DNA of 64,000 nt from Calendula officinalis (lineage: Eukaryota; Streptophyta; Magnoliopsida; Asterales; Asteraceae). Position 1 is the stretch's first letter; the number at the start of each line of letters is the position of its first letter. Below, in pieces: positions 33,241-43,790 of the stretch. The position numbers were made by a program, and so were the translations under genes. The notes under the pieces were generated by a model that was not told where the DNA came from, ran no database searches, and saw nothing but the letters and a program-made list of their open reading frames with translations. The stretch spans positions 8,390,001-8,454,000 of the forward strand of contig OY970832.1 in the NCBI GenBank assembly GCA_963853835.1, written 5' to 3'.

Positions 33241-33536
33241 GGTTGCAAGGTATCGGACACGTGGTAATGATGTGGCACTAGGGCACAACGTGAACAAGAG
33301 GAAGAAGACTACCCCTATCACGCCGCGAAGGGTTTTCTGTTTTCGTGAGTGTAATGTGGCCACAGCCACGGTCTTTCACATGCACATTGTGTCTGACTTG
33401 GTGGGCCTTCTTTTATATGTGGGTGTATGTGATGATGTTGTGGGTATTTCCCCAAAATAATATGATGTTATTGTTTAAGTGACATCTGATGTATCAAAAA
33501 TTTTGATGTGGCTGGTGGTACCCATACCCACCAGCC
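33241..33536. mobile_element. PIF/Harbinger-like MITE upstream of RPS2
   Basis: 296 bp between TAA target duplications (33238-33240 and 33537-33539). The ends GGTTGCAAGGTATCGG and CCCATACCCACCAGCC are imperfect inverted repeats (11 of 16 positions). Its right end matches the left end of the element at 42150, so the two belong to one family. Non-coding. Confidence 0.6.
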
Positions 33537-33539
33537 TAA

Positions 33540-35272
33540 AGGGTAAAACGTGTTAGTTGTGATAAATCTGTTAGAAGAAATGTTATTGTTATCTAATATT
33601 TGTGTCTATTTGGTGTTGTTACTCGTTAGTAGAAAACATGTATAATGCACTTATTTTTTTTCTTATATCATCTTTTGATTATGAAACTTATCTTGATCAA
33701 ATAAGTAGTCACATATTTAGAGACATATAATAAACACAAATAATATTTCTCATCTGGTAATATATTTTGGAGTAAATTATTGAGATTATATTTCTTATCT
33801 TTGGCTTTTTTCTCGGGATTTTTTTTCTTTTCCTCTTATTCATCAATTTTCATCTAAAATAACCAAAATATACTTATAAATATCTTTTCGAAATTTTTAA
33901 TTGTTTATACTTCGTAATTCATATTTTACTTCTTTTCCAATTTCTTTTTTGAAACTTGCAATTCATCATCTTCAAATGCCAAATTATGGCTACTACAAGT
34001 CTAACACAATCATCTTTACCATTGCATTTGTAATTTAACTATATAAGGTATTTTAACTGGCATGTAGTTATGAGTTTAAATCATATTTTAAAAAATATGA
34101 TGTAAATTTTAGAAGTAGTTTAAAGAGTATGTTTTTTGTTATTAAAAAAAACTAAATAAAAAATACCTTACCAAATCACAAACAATTCACCAAGAACGTG
34201 ATAATCTTATCCATATTTGCCAAGAATACAAACAAAGATAAACCGTTGATTTAAGCCCTAACTCAATCATACTTAAAAAAATGGATTTCGGATCTAAATT
34301 AGTGCTTTATCTGATGTCGGTGTGGTTATGAAGGCCACCGGTTTAGTAGATCTAGCATGGCTCACGACTTGCTTCCCCACATCCGGTTCATTGAGTTCAT
34401 TTGTGTCTCCGGCTCTTGTACGTACGTTGACCACTACAGGATCTTTAGTAATCGAGAATAAAAGTAACCAATTTGAACTATGTATAATTAACTTAATCAT
34501 TTTTCTCATAACTTAATCACTTTTGCAGTGGCTCCATGGATAGACTCAAAAAGTTAATTGAGGTGACAGATATATTAACATGGGAATCTGACGTTATATA
34601 GTAAATTCCAGCAGCTTTTACCATAAATTGACAAAATCCACACTACCAAACACACACGGGTCTCAAAGAGACAAATAACTATCACATATTTCACCAACAT
34701 ACAAACATATATAATGGCCTTTCCAATATAATTTATATCTTACACCACAAAAAAAGAAAAGAAAAAAAAAAGGTGTACGAGTATATAAATTACAAAAAAA
34801 AATTCACTAACACCATTTGACAAAATTTAAACCAGACTTTATAAACATATCAAATCATAAATTATTGTATATGAAATAGTTTTTATGACATATATATCAT
34901 CTCTCACACCTTAGTAAAAACAAATCATGTCATATTGTTCATTATGTTTCTTTCTCGTGTAGTATATACTACGTCACATATGAAACACCGCTCCTTTTAG
35001 ATGTGATAAGTATGGTTATGTGATATATGTATTTTATTTAAATTGTTAGGTAGCATCTTTGTTATATGGAGTAATAATTTTGAATTGTTGACTTATATCG
35101 AGTAGCCTAAATAGGACATGCATGTGAGATATCTCTTTTCTATGTAACTTGGTAGTTTGTGTTTTCGAAACTTGAACTTATCATTCATCTGACAACGTTT
35201 GTGTCGTTGGGTTGGTATATATGGAAGGCAACCCATATCACCATCATCACTACAACCGCACATCAACAATAA
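33540..35272. other. AT-rich intergenic region
   Basis: Long T- and A-rich stretches, no coding sequence recognised. An open stretch at 34294-34516 exists on both strands but matches no family I know and lacks splice or codon signals. Confidence 0.4.
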
Positions 35273-35369
35273 TCTCTACTACTTTATAAAGCATTTAGGC
35301 CCTTTCTATAAATACTCTTTTAAAAATTCAGCCACTTTCTTTCTATTTTAAGATTTCAAGAAAATCAGG

Positions 35370-35442
35370 AAAAAAAAGGACCAGTCATGGCTCGAACCCA
35401 TGACCTCCTGCTCATATGTCATCCACCAAACCAACTGCACTA
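35370..35442 (-). promoter_or_regulatory. tRNA-like pol III cassette, antisense in Helitron C (outer 5' end)
   Basis: On the minus strand: A box TAGTGCAGTTGG (35442-35431), B box GGGTTCGAGCC (35399-35389) and eight T (35377-35370), 97 bp from the terminus at 35273. Confidence 0.6.
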
Positions 35443-38068
35443 GCAGCTGCTTGCGCTAATATTTGAAAACACCAACCTATTAAGTGTTTCGGAATTCGAC
35501 CTTCTGGAATAACTATTTCACACCCTTTCAGATACCCCTTATTACGCAAGTTGCTTCCCTCGATCTTCATCTTCCACCTCGAAAGTTGAAATCACGTTTA
35601 CAGAAATCAGCCTCGATCTTCATATACCCACCTCGATTATGTAATTACTCCTTTCAAATACCCACCTCGATTCAAGAAATCAGCCTTTTCAACTTACTGG
35701 CTTTAAACCCTATACATACAAAAGGGATGGGCTAACTTACAGATTTCTTACCCGCAAAATACCAGTTTTGATTCTGCTGTTGATTCCAGATTTACGTAAT
35801 AGTAATCCAAATCGTATTGAACAGGTTTGAAATTCCCGTTTTGTTTTCAATTTCAGCTTTGTTTAAAAATTTTACTTGAAATTCGTTTTATTTGTAACAA
35901 AAACGAATAAAGACAACACAATTCTGTTTGTGTGTATTTCATTTTGTTTAATACGTTATTCATACGTTCTAAGATCACCGAATGGAATCCAAAAATCTGA
36001 AGAATGCAACCGATGCTCCACAAACCCTGCTACCATTGGCACAATCAAGGTATTACACTTTCTTATATTTTCCAAATTTGTCAACCGACTCAAAGAAGTG
36101 TATTACAGTTTTTAGAAACATTTAGAATACAATGTCATTGATAGAAAACCATATAACAAAAACGATATAACAAACGGGGCAGAATATTCTTTTGGCATCG
36201 GATCAAACGGGTCAAACAAAAATATAGAAAAACGGTTCGATATAACTTATATCTAACATGGTTCCGATCCTGTTAAAAAAAGAATGTGACCCGTTTGGAC
36301 TGTTTGTTCAAAATAGAATTTGACACATTTGACCCGCTCTTATTTAAATGGTAATCTGTTTGACCCGCTTGTTGGTTTTTTAGAGCCTTAATTAAAAAAA
36401 TTTGACCCGTTGAGGCACTTTTATGTGCAAAATAAAAAAGTAATTCATTTTTTAGGGCCTTAATTACCCAAAATTTAAATAGCACACAAACTATTCGGTG
36501 CAGCCCTTTAAATAGCAACCACGACAGAGGTAACTCATTAAGAATAACTCACTCGGTGCAGCCTTTTAAAATCACATACTGTGGTGCTTAGTTAATTACT
36601 CATTGTTTTTGAATTTAGGAATCAACCATAAAGCAAGAAAAGTAGCCTGCTGAATTGAACTCACTTGATTCCATTACTTATCAAAACATCTCTTTAATAA
36701 ATGTTGAAATTACCTAATAGTACTAATGCATTTGTTTTTATAATTTAACAGAACTCTACAATCATGACCAATGAAGGGGATGCTCCAACTATGGCTCTAA
36801 CCGCAACATCAATAACCGCAGCCATGATAGAGGTAACTAACTAACTAACATATGTGTACAATTTTACCCGACTACTCCGTGCAGCCCTTTAATTAAATGG
36901 CAATGTTTGTGTTACTACAGAGATTAACTTGTGTCTGTTTCAAGGTTTATTTTTTCTTTGTTTATCATATTCTATAAATATTTGTTCCTCAATTTTAGCA
37001 TCATTCAACTTTTTATGTTTTTGTATGCAGAGTTGTGTTTGATGGATAACCCGCTATACTCATTGAGATTTTTGAGGTTTTGAATGGGTCATTTGAAATT
37101 TTGGAAAGAGATTGGTCTTGATTTTACGAAGGCACAAGAATGTGCATATGATAATTTTATTTGTGCGTACACATCAGATACGTCTCCGGTTGATCAGGCG
37201 AGTTCATGAATTATTTATCCTTTTTATTCGTACATAAATGAAATGCTACATATAAGCAAAATTTTACAGTTTTAAAAATTCTAGATACAACTTTTACTGC
37301 ACAAGTTCCATATTTTCGATATGGAAAATAGTAGAAGTGGCAATTTTGACCCGTTTACTTATGAATGGGTCAACTTGGTTATGTTTGATCTCAAATGGGT
37401 CAAATTTAAAAAAAAAAAACAGAATGAGTCGAATGGGTTGAAATTTAAATTATATCAAAAAACTTTAAATGGTTGACAAAAAAACATTTTTGGACCTACA
37501 CAAACCAAGTTCGGCATCTTATCTACAATCACCTGGTTCAACCCAAACCCATTTACCATGTTTCTATTGTTCCTTTTTGCACTTATTTATCTTCAGAGAA
37601 TTCATTTAATCAATAAATTTGATGCCAACAGGAAAATAAATTACAAAGGTTCAAGTTACCATAGCCCGGAATCTGCATAGGTGTTGTAGTAGTTGATGCT
37701 CTTAGTTGCTAATGTATATGATGTTTACAATTCTTTTCACCAGATTGATGTTAAATTTAATGAGTTTTCTCTTTTTAAGATTGTGTAATCAGTATTAAAT
37801 TATTATTAATGTTATGATTATAGGGTTTTCAGCATCTAGATCTACTCTTGAAAAGAGTTCCAACTATGTTTTAGGATGTAGAGATATGGTAATTTTGCAA
37901 GTTAAGATTGATCTAAGGTCACTTAAAAATCCTTAGTAGCTACACAAATACACAGACATTGTAATTTTGACTTATCTTTACTATATTATAAAGGGTTTAC
38001 CCCTTCCATAATTAGCAAGGCTGAAAATTCAGCCAACACACTTGCTAATTATAGAATTTGTTTTGTTC

Positions 38069-38152
38069 AAAAAATTATAAAGGCTGCAGGATTCGAACAC
38101 GAAACCAAGAGGAAACAAGACATGGACATGAACGTTAACCAGATGAACTCCA
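38069..38152 (-). promoter_or_regulatory. tRNA-like pol III cassette, antisense in Helitron C (inner 5' end)
   Basis: On the minus strand: a weak A box within TGGAGTTCATCTGG (38152-38139), B box TGTTCGAATCC (38099-38089) and six T (38074-38069), 94 bp from the terminus at 37975. It has the weakest A box of the five copies. Confidence 0.5.
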
Positions 38153-38399
38153 ATGATGGATGGTTATGATTTCCAAATCAATAAATATAACCTAATATAG
38201 AGTGTCTTAAATGTCTCTTCCCTTAAAACCCCCAACCCGTCGATTCAGTCCCCATAAACTCCTCGATTCCAACCAGAAACTCCTCGATTCCAAAAATTAA
38301 ACTCCTCGATTCCATTGCATCGGTTTCTTCAACCTTCATTCTATGTATTTGTCTGCCCAGTACCTTCAACCATTGCGCTTCGACCTCCTTTCGTCATCA

Positions 38400-38585
38400 A
38401 TGGCATCTCCATCTCAAGAAAGTCTCCTTCTTCAGAAACAACTTAATGGTATTCCGATTTCTATCACTTTTCTATCTAATTTTTATGTTATTCCGATTAT
38501 GATCCTTCTTTTGTTTGTACAGATCTCTGTAAAAACTTTCTTTATGGATTCTCAGCAGCAAGCCTGGTCGATGAAAGCAATCACT
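38400..38585 (+). pseudogene. Captured exons 1-2 of a UBC7/UBC14-type E2 ubiquitin-conjugating enzyme
   Basis: Exon 1 (38400-38448) encodes MASPSQESLLLQKQLN. After a 74-bp GT-AG intron, exon 2 (38523-38585) continues with DLCKN...GFSAASLVDESNH. This is the N-terminal helix and first strand of the UBC7/13/14 E2 group (MASQ..LLLQKQLKDLCK, GFSAGLVDE). The splice sites are intact and the exon phases agree. The segment stops before the catalytic cysteine domain, which would occupy about residues 60-165. It is a transduplicate inside a Helitron, possibly still transcribed and spliced but unable to act as an E2. Confidence 0.75.
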
Positions 38586-39242
38586 GTAAACCCTTCTCTT
38601 GCTGCAGTTATGTATGTTTGTTTGCTCGATAATTATGAGTACTGATTGTTTTAATTTTATGCAGAAGAAGAGCTTTCTTAAATTCAACCTGAAATTGATG
38701 CAAGTAAATATTTTAAACAGGACACAACAAGCATGATTAATGTTAAGAAAAACAGGTAATAATGAATTGAAACACAATTCGTTTCTCATGGGTTGTTGTT
38801 GAGGGACTTTAAAACCATGTGCGTGTGATACACGTTATAAATGGCAGGTTTGATATAAAGTTGACATTTCATACGATCGTCTATGTTAATGTAGGAGTAT
38901 CTATGTTAATGTAGGAGTAGTTGTTGATTAATTGTAAAACATGTGCATAATCGATTTGATCTTTAAGGCATTCTTATGATATATAGTAGACTATAATAAC
39001 CTATTTTTGAAGGTGTTTTAATTTCTTTTACAGATTTTTTTGAGGGTTGTCTGACTTGTTGTTGCTTATGAGGGATTTAAAGAACTTTTTGAGGCATGTT
39101 GTTTCAGCAACAAAAAAAAATATATATCTACTATATAATCAAGTTTTAATAATGGAATTTTGATTGTCTTGTAGTTCATAGTAGATTAAGCCGGTCGGGT
39201 CACGTGTAAAATCAGGTTCGTGCTAAGAACATGCAAGTTTCT

Positions 39243-39587
39243 TTTTTGATGAATTGCAAGCTTATGATCTTGCATTGCAATCTGGTGTTGCTGTTGTTCA
39301 TGATTATGAGACACATATCTTCATTTGGTTGGATAGAATTTTCGGTCAACTCCATCAGGTTTAACCGGTTTTGACACGTACCAAAAACACCCGTTTTCAC
39401 CTGTCACTGACTAATTTAAATAATTAAATTTACTAATCTAATTGTTAGTTTTTGGGGTGTTCAGGGTGCATAAGTTACAACAGAAGATGGAAGAATTGCA
39501 GCAGCATTAGCATCCTGCAGAACATTGGTTGAAGAACTCACTAAAATTAGGTTTCCAGCTCTAAAAATTCTTGCATTTAAATTTTAA
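39243..39587 (+). pseudogene. Captured SEC23-like exons (gelsolin-like domain)
   Basis: Exon piece 39243-39346 encodes LQSGVAVVHDYETHIFIWLD, matching the (L)LHDYDTDVFIWLG strand of SEC23. The next piece begins at 39465 after a CAG acceptor and reads GA, a TAA stop (39471-39473), then TEDGRIAAALASCRTLVEEL and TKIRFPALKILAF, ending at 39587. SEC23 is the COPII coat GTPase-activating subunit in the ER-exit pathway. Only about 75 of some 780 residues are present and the stop sits inside, so this is a non-functional capture. It lies about 650 bp downstream of the UBC7-like exons in the same Helitron. Confidence 0.78.
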
Positions 39588-40040
39588 TATTTCTTAAAGT
39601 TGATATAATAATATAAATAATTCACTAAAACTTGTTTGTGCAGATTTTTTATATCATAAAGGTACTTTTTCTAAATTAACCAATCAAAAGTCAAGAAGTC
39701 AAGGTTATAAAATCATGTTCGAATGGAGGTGTGTTGAATGATAATTTTTTTTTGGTTATGTTGAATATCTTTATTATTTTATGGATGTATTTTGTATTAT
39801 AGTGACATTGTTATACGGATACATACTTGTAGGCTTTTTTGCGTTAGTTTGGGTGAATTCAAACCCAATTGAGATAAATTATGAATGAGTCAAAGTTGCC
39901 TCTTTACTTAATTGTCACTGAAAATAGATTCTATTTGTGGATTGCTAAAATCTTGACCTATTTAACCGGAAAAAAATTAGTTCGCTGGAAAATATAGTTA
40001 AACCGGGTACCCGTCGCCGCATTGCGCGGGTACCTGCTAG

Positions 40041-40380
40041 TAGCTAATGAATTACCAAAATAAATACCAACAATTTTGATAGTTAATTTTGGACGCAAAA
40101 TCAGTCTGGTACTTCGGTATTTCTGAGGCCAAATCAGTTTCACAGATATCATTTTAGTAATCCTCGAGGAAAAATTAGTTTCTCTATCTTCTTTAGCACA
40201 TGATACATAATTCCAAACAAAAATATTAGATGTTCATAACGCCATATAAAATGAATTTATTAAACCATGAGGAAGTGAATTATTATCTAGAACTTAATGA
40301 TTCATAAAACATATAATATAATACACAAATTACTTTGTTTTTTTTAAGAAAAAAAAAATCTCGAAGGAGCAATTCTTCAA
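40041..40380. other. Spacer between Helitron C and the SINE
   Basis: AT-rich host sequence without recognisable features. Confidence 0.4.
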
Positions 40381-40394
40381 ATTCTCACACTAGT

Positions 40395-40563
40395 TTTTTT
40401 ATTTTGAACGGCAAGTTAGTAAGTTAGTGGTTCGAGCTTAGACAGTGACATCCACAAGGGGCAGTATGCCTTCCCTCGAACCTTCCACTTTTTTGTCCAC
40501 GACGGGACTTGAAGACAACACCTTAAATCCTCCTTGGATACCACTAGGCTACAAGCCTCGGGT
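40395..40563 (-). mobile_element. tRNA-derived SINE, 169 bp, with intact target duplication
   Basis: It is flanked by a perfect 14-bp direct repeat, ATTCTCACACTAGT (40381-40394 and 40564-40577). On the minus strand it opens ACCCGAGGCTTGTAGCCTAG, containing an A box (TAGCCTAGTGGTATC). A B box follows (TCTTCAAGTCCCG, about 40521-40509), then GGTTCGAG, and it ends in an A-rich tail (AAAATAAAAAAA). The promoter, tail and long duplication are diagnostic of a LINE-mobilised SINE. The perfect duplication suggests recent insertion. Confidence 0.9.
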
Positions 40564-40577
40564 ATTCTCACACTAGT

Positions 40578-41428
40578 AATTTCAAATTCTTTACCGGCAC
40601 AGCAAAAAGCTTTTTGCTTTTTGCACCGGCTATTCGTCATAAAACGGCACCATCGTGGGCATTGATTAAGGAAACATCAATGATGCTATTTTTTTTATTT
40701 TGCCATTTATATTTTTAGATATTTGATTTGATTAACATATTTTATTAGAACTTAAGAAAAAAGCGAAGGTAATTTACAATTTTACACACTTCAACCAAAT
40801 AGTCTAAGGGAAACAAGTAGTCGGTGAGTTATCCCAGTCTAAACCAAAAAAGACTATTCTCAAATCCCAACCGCAACATTTAGAAAATACGATGAGCTAC
40901 GATTTACAAAAAGTTGGACAGTCGCTTCTATGTCCAAAGGGAAAAATAAGAAAACCAAAATTGTAATAGACATCATCCAGTTCAAATACTTCTTCTCACA
41001 CTTTATTTTATGAATCGATAGCATCAACATTTGAAGTCATTCGAAGCAATAAACTAAGATATTACAATAAGAAGAACGTCGAATCCAACCTCCGAATCTT
41101 ATCCATGCCAACAAAGGGTTTATCGGAAGACATTTGATAAATCTTAAATAATATTGTACAAGCATAACAAAAAAATGTTGTTATGTGTAAGTTTTTTTTT
41201 TTTTTTTTTTTGTGGTGGTATAAAAATGGCGGAATATTTTTGTAAGTTGTTTTTCTCAATAAAATGAAAGTAAAAGGTTCACAGTGTAATTTAAGACAAG
41301 GCAGACAGTCAACAACTTTTATCATCACCAACCCTTTAAACGTTGCCCCTCTCTCTCTCACACACACACACACACACTCTCTCTCTCACACACACACACA
41401 CTCTCTCACACATACGCTTTGTTTGGTC
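40578..41428. other. Upstream region of the small membrane-protein gene
   Basis: AT-rich with a 21-base T run (41190-41210). The last 80 bases (41345-41416) form a CT/CA microsatellite (CTCTCTCT and CACACACA blocks) just before the start codon; pyrimidine-rich leaders are frequent at plant transcription starts. Confidence 0.5.
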
Positions 41429-41806
41429 ATGGTGATGGTAACGTTGAGACTGATGAGTGTAGAAAGAGGGAACGAATATGATGATCAGCTACCACCACTA
41501 GTGGTGGTGGAGTCACCACCGGTGGCGGTGGTGGGACAGAGCCACTCAACGCACCGGTCAATAGAGACACTAGTGGTGGTTCTGGCGGTGATAACCATCG
41601 TCGGAGTGATAGCAGGGTTCATAGCACGTTTATGTGGAGGAAGACATTATGGTGGAAATGGTGGAGATCATGAATTTGAAGGATGGATTGAAAGTAGGTG
41701 CAGAAGTTGCATTGATGCCGGTGTTTCATCTGCACCACCACCACCGCCACCGCCGACGCCGCCGGCAGCAGCCGCAGAAGCACCACCGAAAGAAGAAGCT
41801 AAGTGA
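41429..41806 (+). CDS. Small plant-specific single-pass membrane protein, 125 aa
   Basis: This is a single-exon frame ending TAA/TGA-proximal at 41806. I start it at ATG 41429 (MVMVTLRLMSVERGN); ATGs at 41435 and 41453 are alternatives. An upstream in-frame ATG at 41264 would translate the CT/CA-repeat leader and is unlikely. The features are an acidic N-terminal part, a strong membrane segment at about residues 50-70 (TLVVVLAVITIVGVIAGFIA), a Cys/Gly/His-rich stretch (RLCGGRHYGGNGGD), then W-I-E-S-RCRSCIDAG and a polyproline/alanine tail. The combination of an RSIETL membrane helix and an RSCID motif recurs in a family of uncharacterised plant proteins. No function is assigned. GC content is clearly higher than in the flanks, as expected for a real gene. 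Confidence 0.8.
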   Translation: MVMVTLRLMSVERGNEYDDQLPPLVVVESPPVAVVGQSHSTHRSIETLVVVLAVITIVGVIAGFIARLCGGRHYGGNGGDHEFEGWIESRCRSCIDAGVSSAPPPPPPPTPPAAAAEAPPKEEAK

Positions 41807-42146
41807 AGAAAACGAGAAAGGGTAAGATTAGGAGTAATAGTAAAATATGTTGTCCTTTTTTCGAATTTTAAATCTAAAAGGTCTATTGTTCAAATCAAAT
41901 TTATTTGTGTATAGTGAATATTGTCATTCTAAATTATTAAAATATGTCACTTAATTTCCGCATATCAGATAACCTTGTCCAATAAAAAAAATAATATAAC
42001 AATGCCTCTTTTTTGAGTTAAAATCATCTAGAAAAAAATATAAAAATGACACTTAATTAACTTAAGGGGCTGAGTTTGTAAATCCTTTAGGAAATACTAG
42101 AGTTCTAAAAGCATGTTAAGCGGCCCCAAGACGCTAGACTCGATCC
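41807..42146. other. 3' flank of the membrane-protein gene
   Basis: AT-rich 3' untranslated and downstream sequence with no other feature until the MITE at 42150. Confidence 0.4.
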
Positions 42147-42149
42147 TAA

Positions 42150-42497
42150 GGCTGGTGGGTATGGGCACCACATGTGGTGGTGCTCTTTTCCGCCATATCA
42201 GCGCCACCTCAGCAACCACACTACCACCACACCACACCACATCATCTCTAGGAAATACCCACCACACCACACCATTTTATTCCATTAAATTTTAAATAAA
42301 ATAAAAAGGAAAATACCCCTCAACCAATCAGAAGCCACCATTGTCCAAAAAAGCAACCCCACGCCCGTGCTCCCCCGTCGTCCGTGCCCCTCTCCATCCA
42401 CGCCGTTGTGGGGGGCGGTGTTCCCCTTCGAGGCCACGCCGTGGCTGCCGAGTCACACCCCCACGCCCTTTGTGCCGTTGGACCATACCGTCTAGCC
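42150..42497. mobile_element. PIF/Harbinger-like MITE, 348 bp
   Basis: TAA target duplications (42147-42149, 42498-42500) flank the inverted ends GGCTGGTGGGTATGG and CCATACCGTCTAGCC (12 of 15 matching). The central part is unusually GC-rich and foldable (CCGTCGTCCGTGCCCC, GGGGGGCGGTGTTCC), unlike the AT-rich surroundings. It is related to the element at 33241. Confidence 0.7.
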
Positions 42498-42500
42498 TAA

Positions 42501-43590
42501 CGTTATGAAATAGTTTATGGTGTGGTGTTTGACGTGTTGTAAGATAAAAGGACATAAATTAGACACACAACTTTTATGTGGCGTCCTATGAAATTTTGAG
42601 TTTTTTTAAAGAAAGTATATAAATCTTTTGTAAGTGTATGATTATTTAGATCTTATTTTCCTAATATTCTATGCATAACTGGCCGGATTATGTATAATTT
42701 GTTGGTGTATCTTTGTGATCAAAGGATTTTTGGCTAGTGGTAGCAAGGTATATTGAAGTTAATTATGTCTAGAACAAATGTCTACAATTTTAAATATGTT
42801 TCACTTTACCATCTGCAAGTATAAACCAATGTCTAAATATTTAACAAGAATAACAGAAAACAATATTTATGAAACACGCTATCAATATTCAATACTATGC
42901 ATCTATTTTAATGATGTTCAATGATTAAAGAGTACTATTAAACAAAGTAACATTAGTGTATTTTTAAACATTAAAGTTGTAGACCACAGATGTAGACAAG
43001 ATCTTCCATGGACAAAAAAGGTTTAATATATTTGTTGGCATATGCACTAAGTCTGTGCAAATTGGATCAAGAACCGATCAGAACCAAAGAGCTGAACCGG
43101 ATCGAACCAAATTGAGCTACATCGGTTTGGTACTCGGTTCCAATCGGTTCGGTTCCCAACGGTTCGGTTCGGTCCAAAACCGCGTAAAAATCGAAGAAAA
43201 TCGAAGAAATTACCTCGATGCTCGGTTCGGTTCCGGCTGGTTCTCGATCCGGTAACAAACTCACAACCAAATATTAAAATTGATTTTATTAATACATGCA
43301 CCACTAACTCATAAACATCGGTCGCCTGCACGACCAAATGGAAGGAAAAAATGAAAGGAGTCGTGTGGCAGACACTCGCAGTCTCCAAATGGTGATGTAA
43401 TGAGGGGACCTAGTCGCCAAATATCACCCATTACGTTAGGTCTAACATAAACAGAACAGTAAGAGTGTAAGAGACAACATTTTCGATAGTTGATCGACAG
43501 CTTGTGATTAAATATTTAACAGTCATAAATCGAACCGTTATCTTGGATAGAGCTTTAAAGCAATGTAGACGTGGAGTAAACGTTGCAAAT
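42501..43590. other. Intergenic, includes a GGTTCGG-rich palindromic block
   Basis: From 43055 to 43255 the sequence is built of AACCGA/TCGGTT motifs (GAACCGATCAGAACC, CGGTTCGGTTCGGTCC) in both orientations, resembling the inside of hAT MITEs. No clear termini or target duplication were found. The rest is AT-rich without genes. Confidence 0.5.
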
Positions 43591-43592
43591 TA

Positions 43593-43788
43593 CTCACTCC
43601 GTCCCATTTTTATTGTCCATATTTCCTTTTTTAAATGTCCCAAAATGACTGTTCACTTAAAAATTCAACTAATCAAAAAACACTTAGGTGGTAAAGATAA
43701 AATTATATTGGTTGCACAGTCTAATAAATGCACTTTTCTTAAACTGTGTGATATTCAAATGTGGCCAGTAATTTTGAGACGGGGGTAG
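43593..43788. mobile_element. Stowaway-type MITE, 196 bp
   Basis: TA duplications (43591-43592, 43789-43790) flank CTCACTCCGTCCCATTTTTA on the left and AGTAATTTTGAGACGGGGGTAG on the right, whose CTCCGTCCCA-type core is the Stowaway signature. Non-coding. Confidence 0.75.
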
Positions 43789-43790
43789 TA

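Larger units (their letters stand above)
35273..40040 (+). mobile_element. Helitron C, outer boundary, about 4.8 kb
   Basis: The 5' end is TCTCTACTACTTTATAAAGC at 35273 after a host A. The 3' end has an inverted GTACCCG...GCGCGGGTAC hairpin (about 40005-40033), then CTAG (40037-40040) before a host T. Inside, small coding-like exons appear, such as 36001-36049 (NLKNATDAPQTLLPLAQS, followed by a GT donor), 36764-36833 (MTNEGDAPTMALTATSITAA) and 37085-37200 (FWKEIGLDFTKAQECAYDN). These look like captured gene pieces of unknown origin. A second Helitron 5' end at 37975 shares the same 3' end, so only one of the two starts need be real for a given transposition. Confidence 0.6.
37975..40040 (+). 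mobile_element. Helitron C, inner boundary, about 2.1 kb with captured genes
   Basis: A second canonical 5' end, TCTTTACTATATTATAAAGG, lies at 37975 after an A, with the same 3' end at 40040. The 2066-bp segment carries the first two exons of an E2 ubiquitin-conjugating enzyme gene and, downstream in the same orientation, exons of a SEC23-type gene. It is non-autonomous. Confidence 0.7.

Noticed and set aside
34294..34516. Open frames on both strands as a small gene
   Set aside because: Short, in AT-rich spacer, overlapping on both strands, no recognisable family and no splice or codon evidence.
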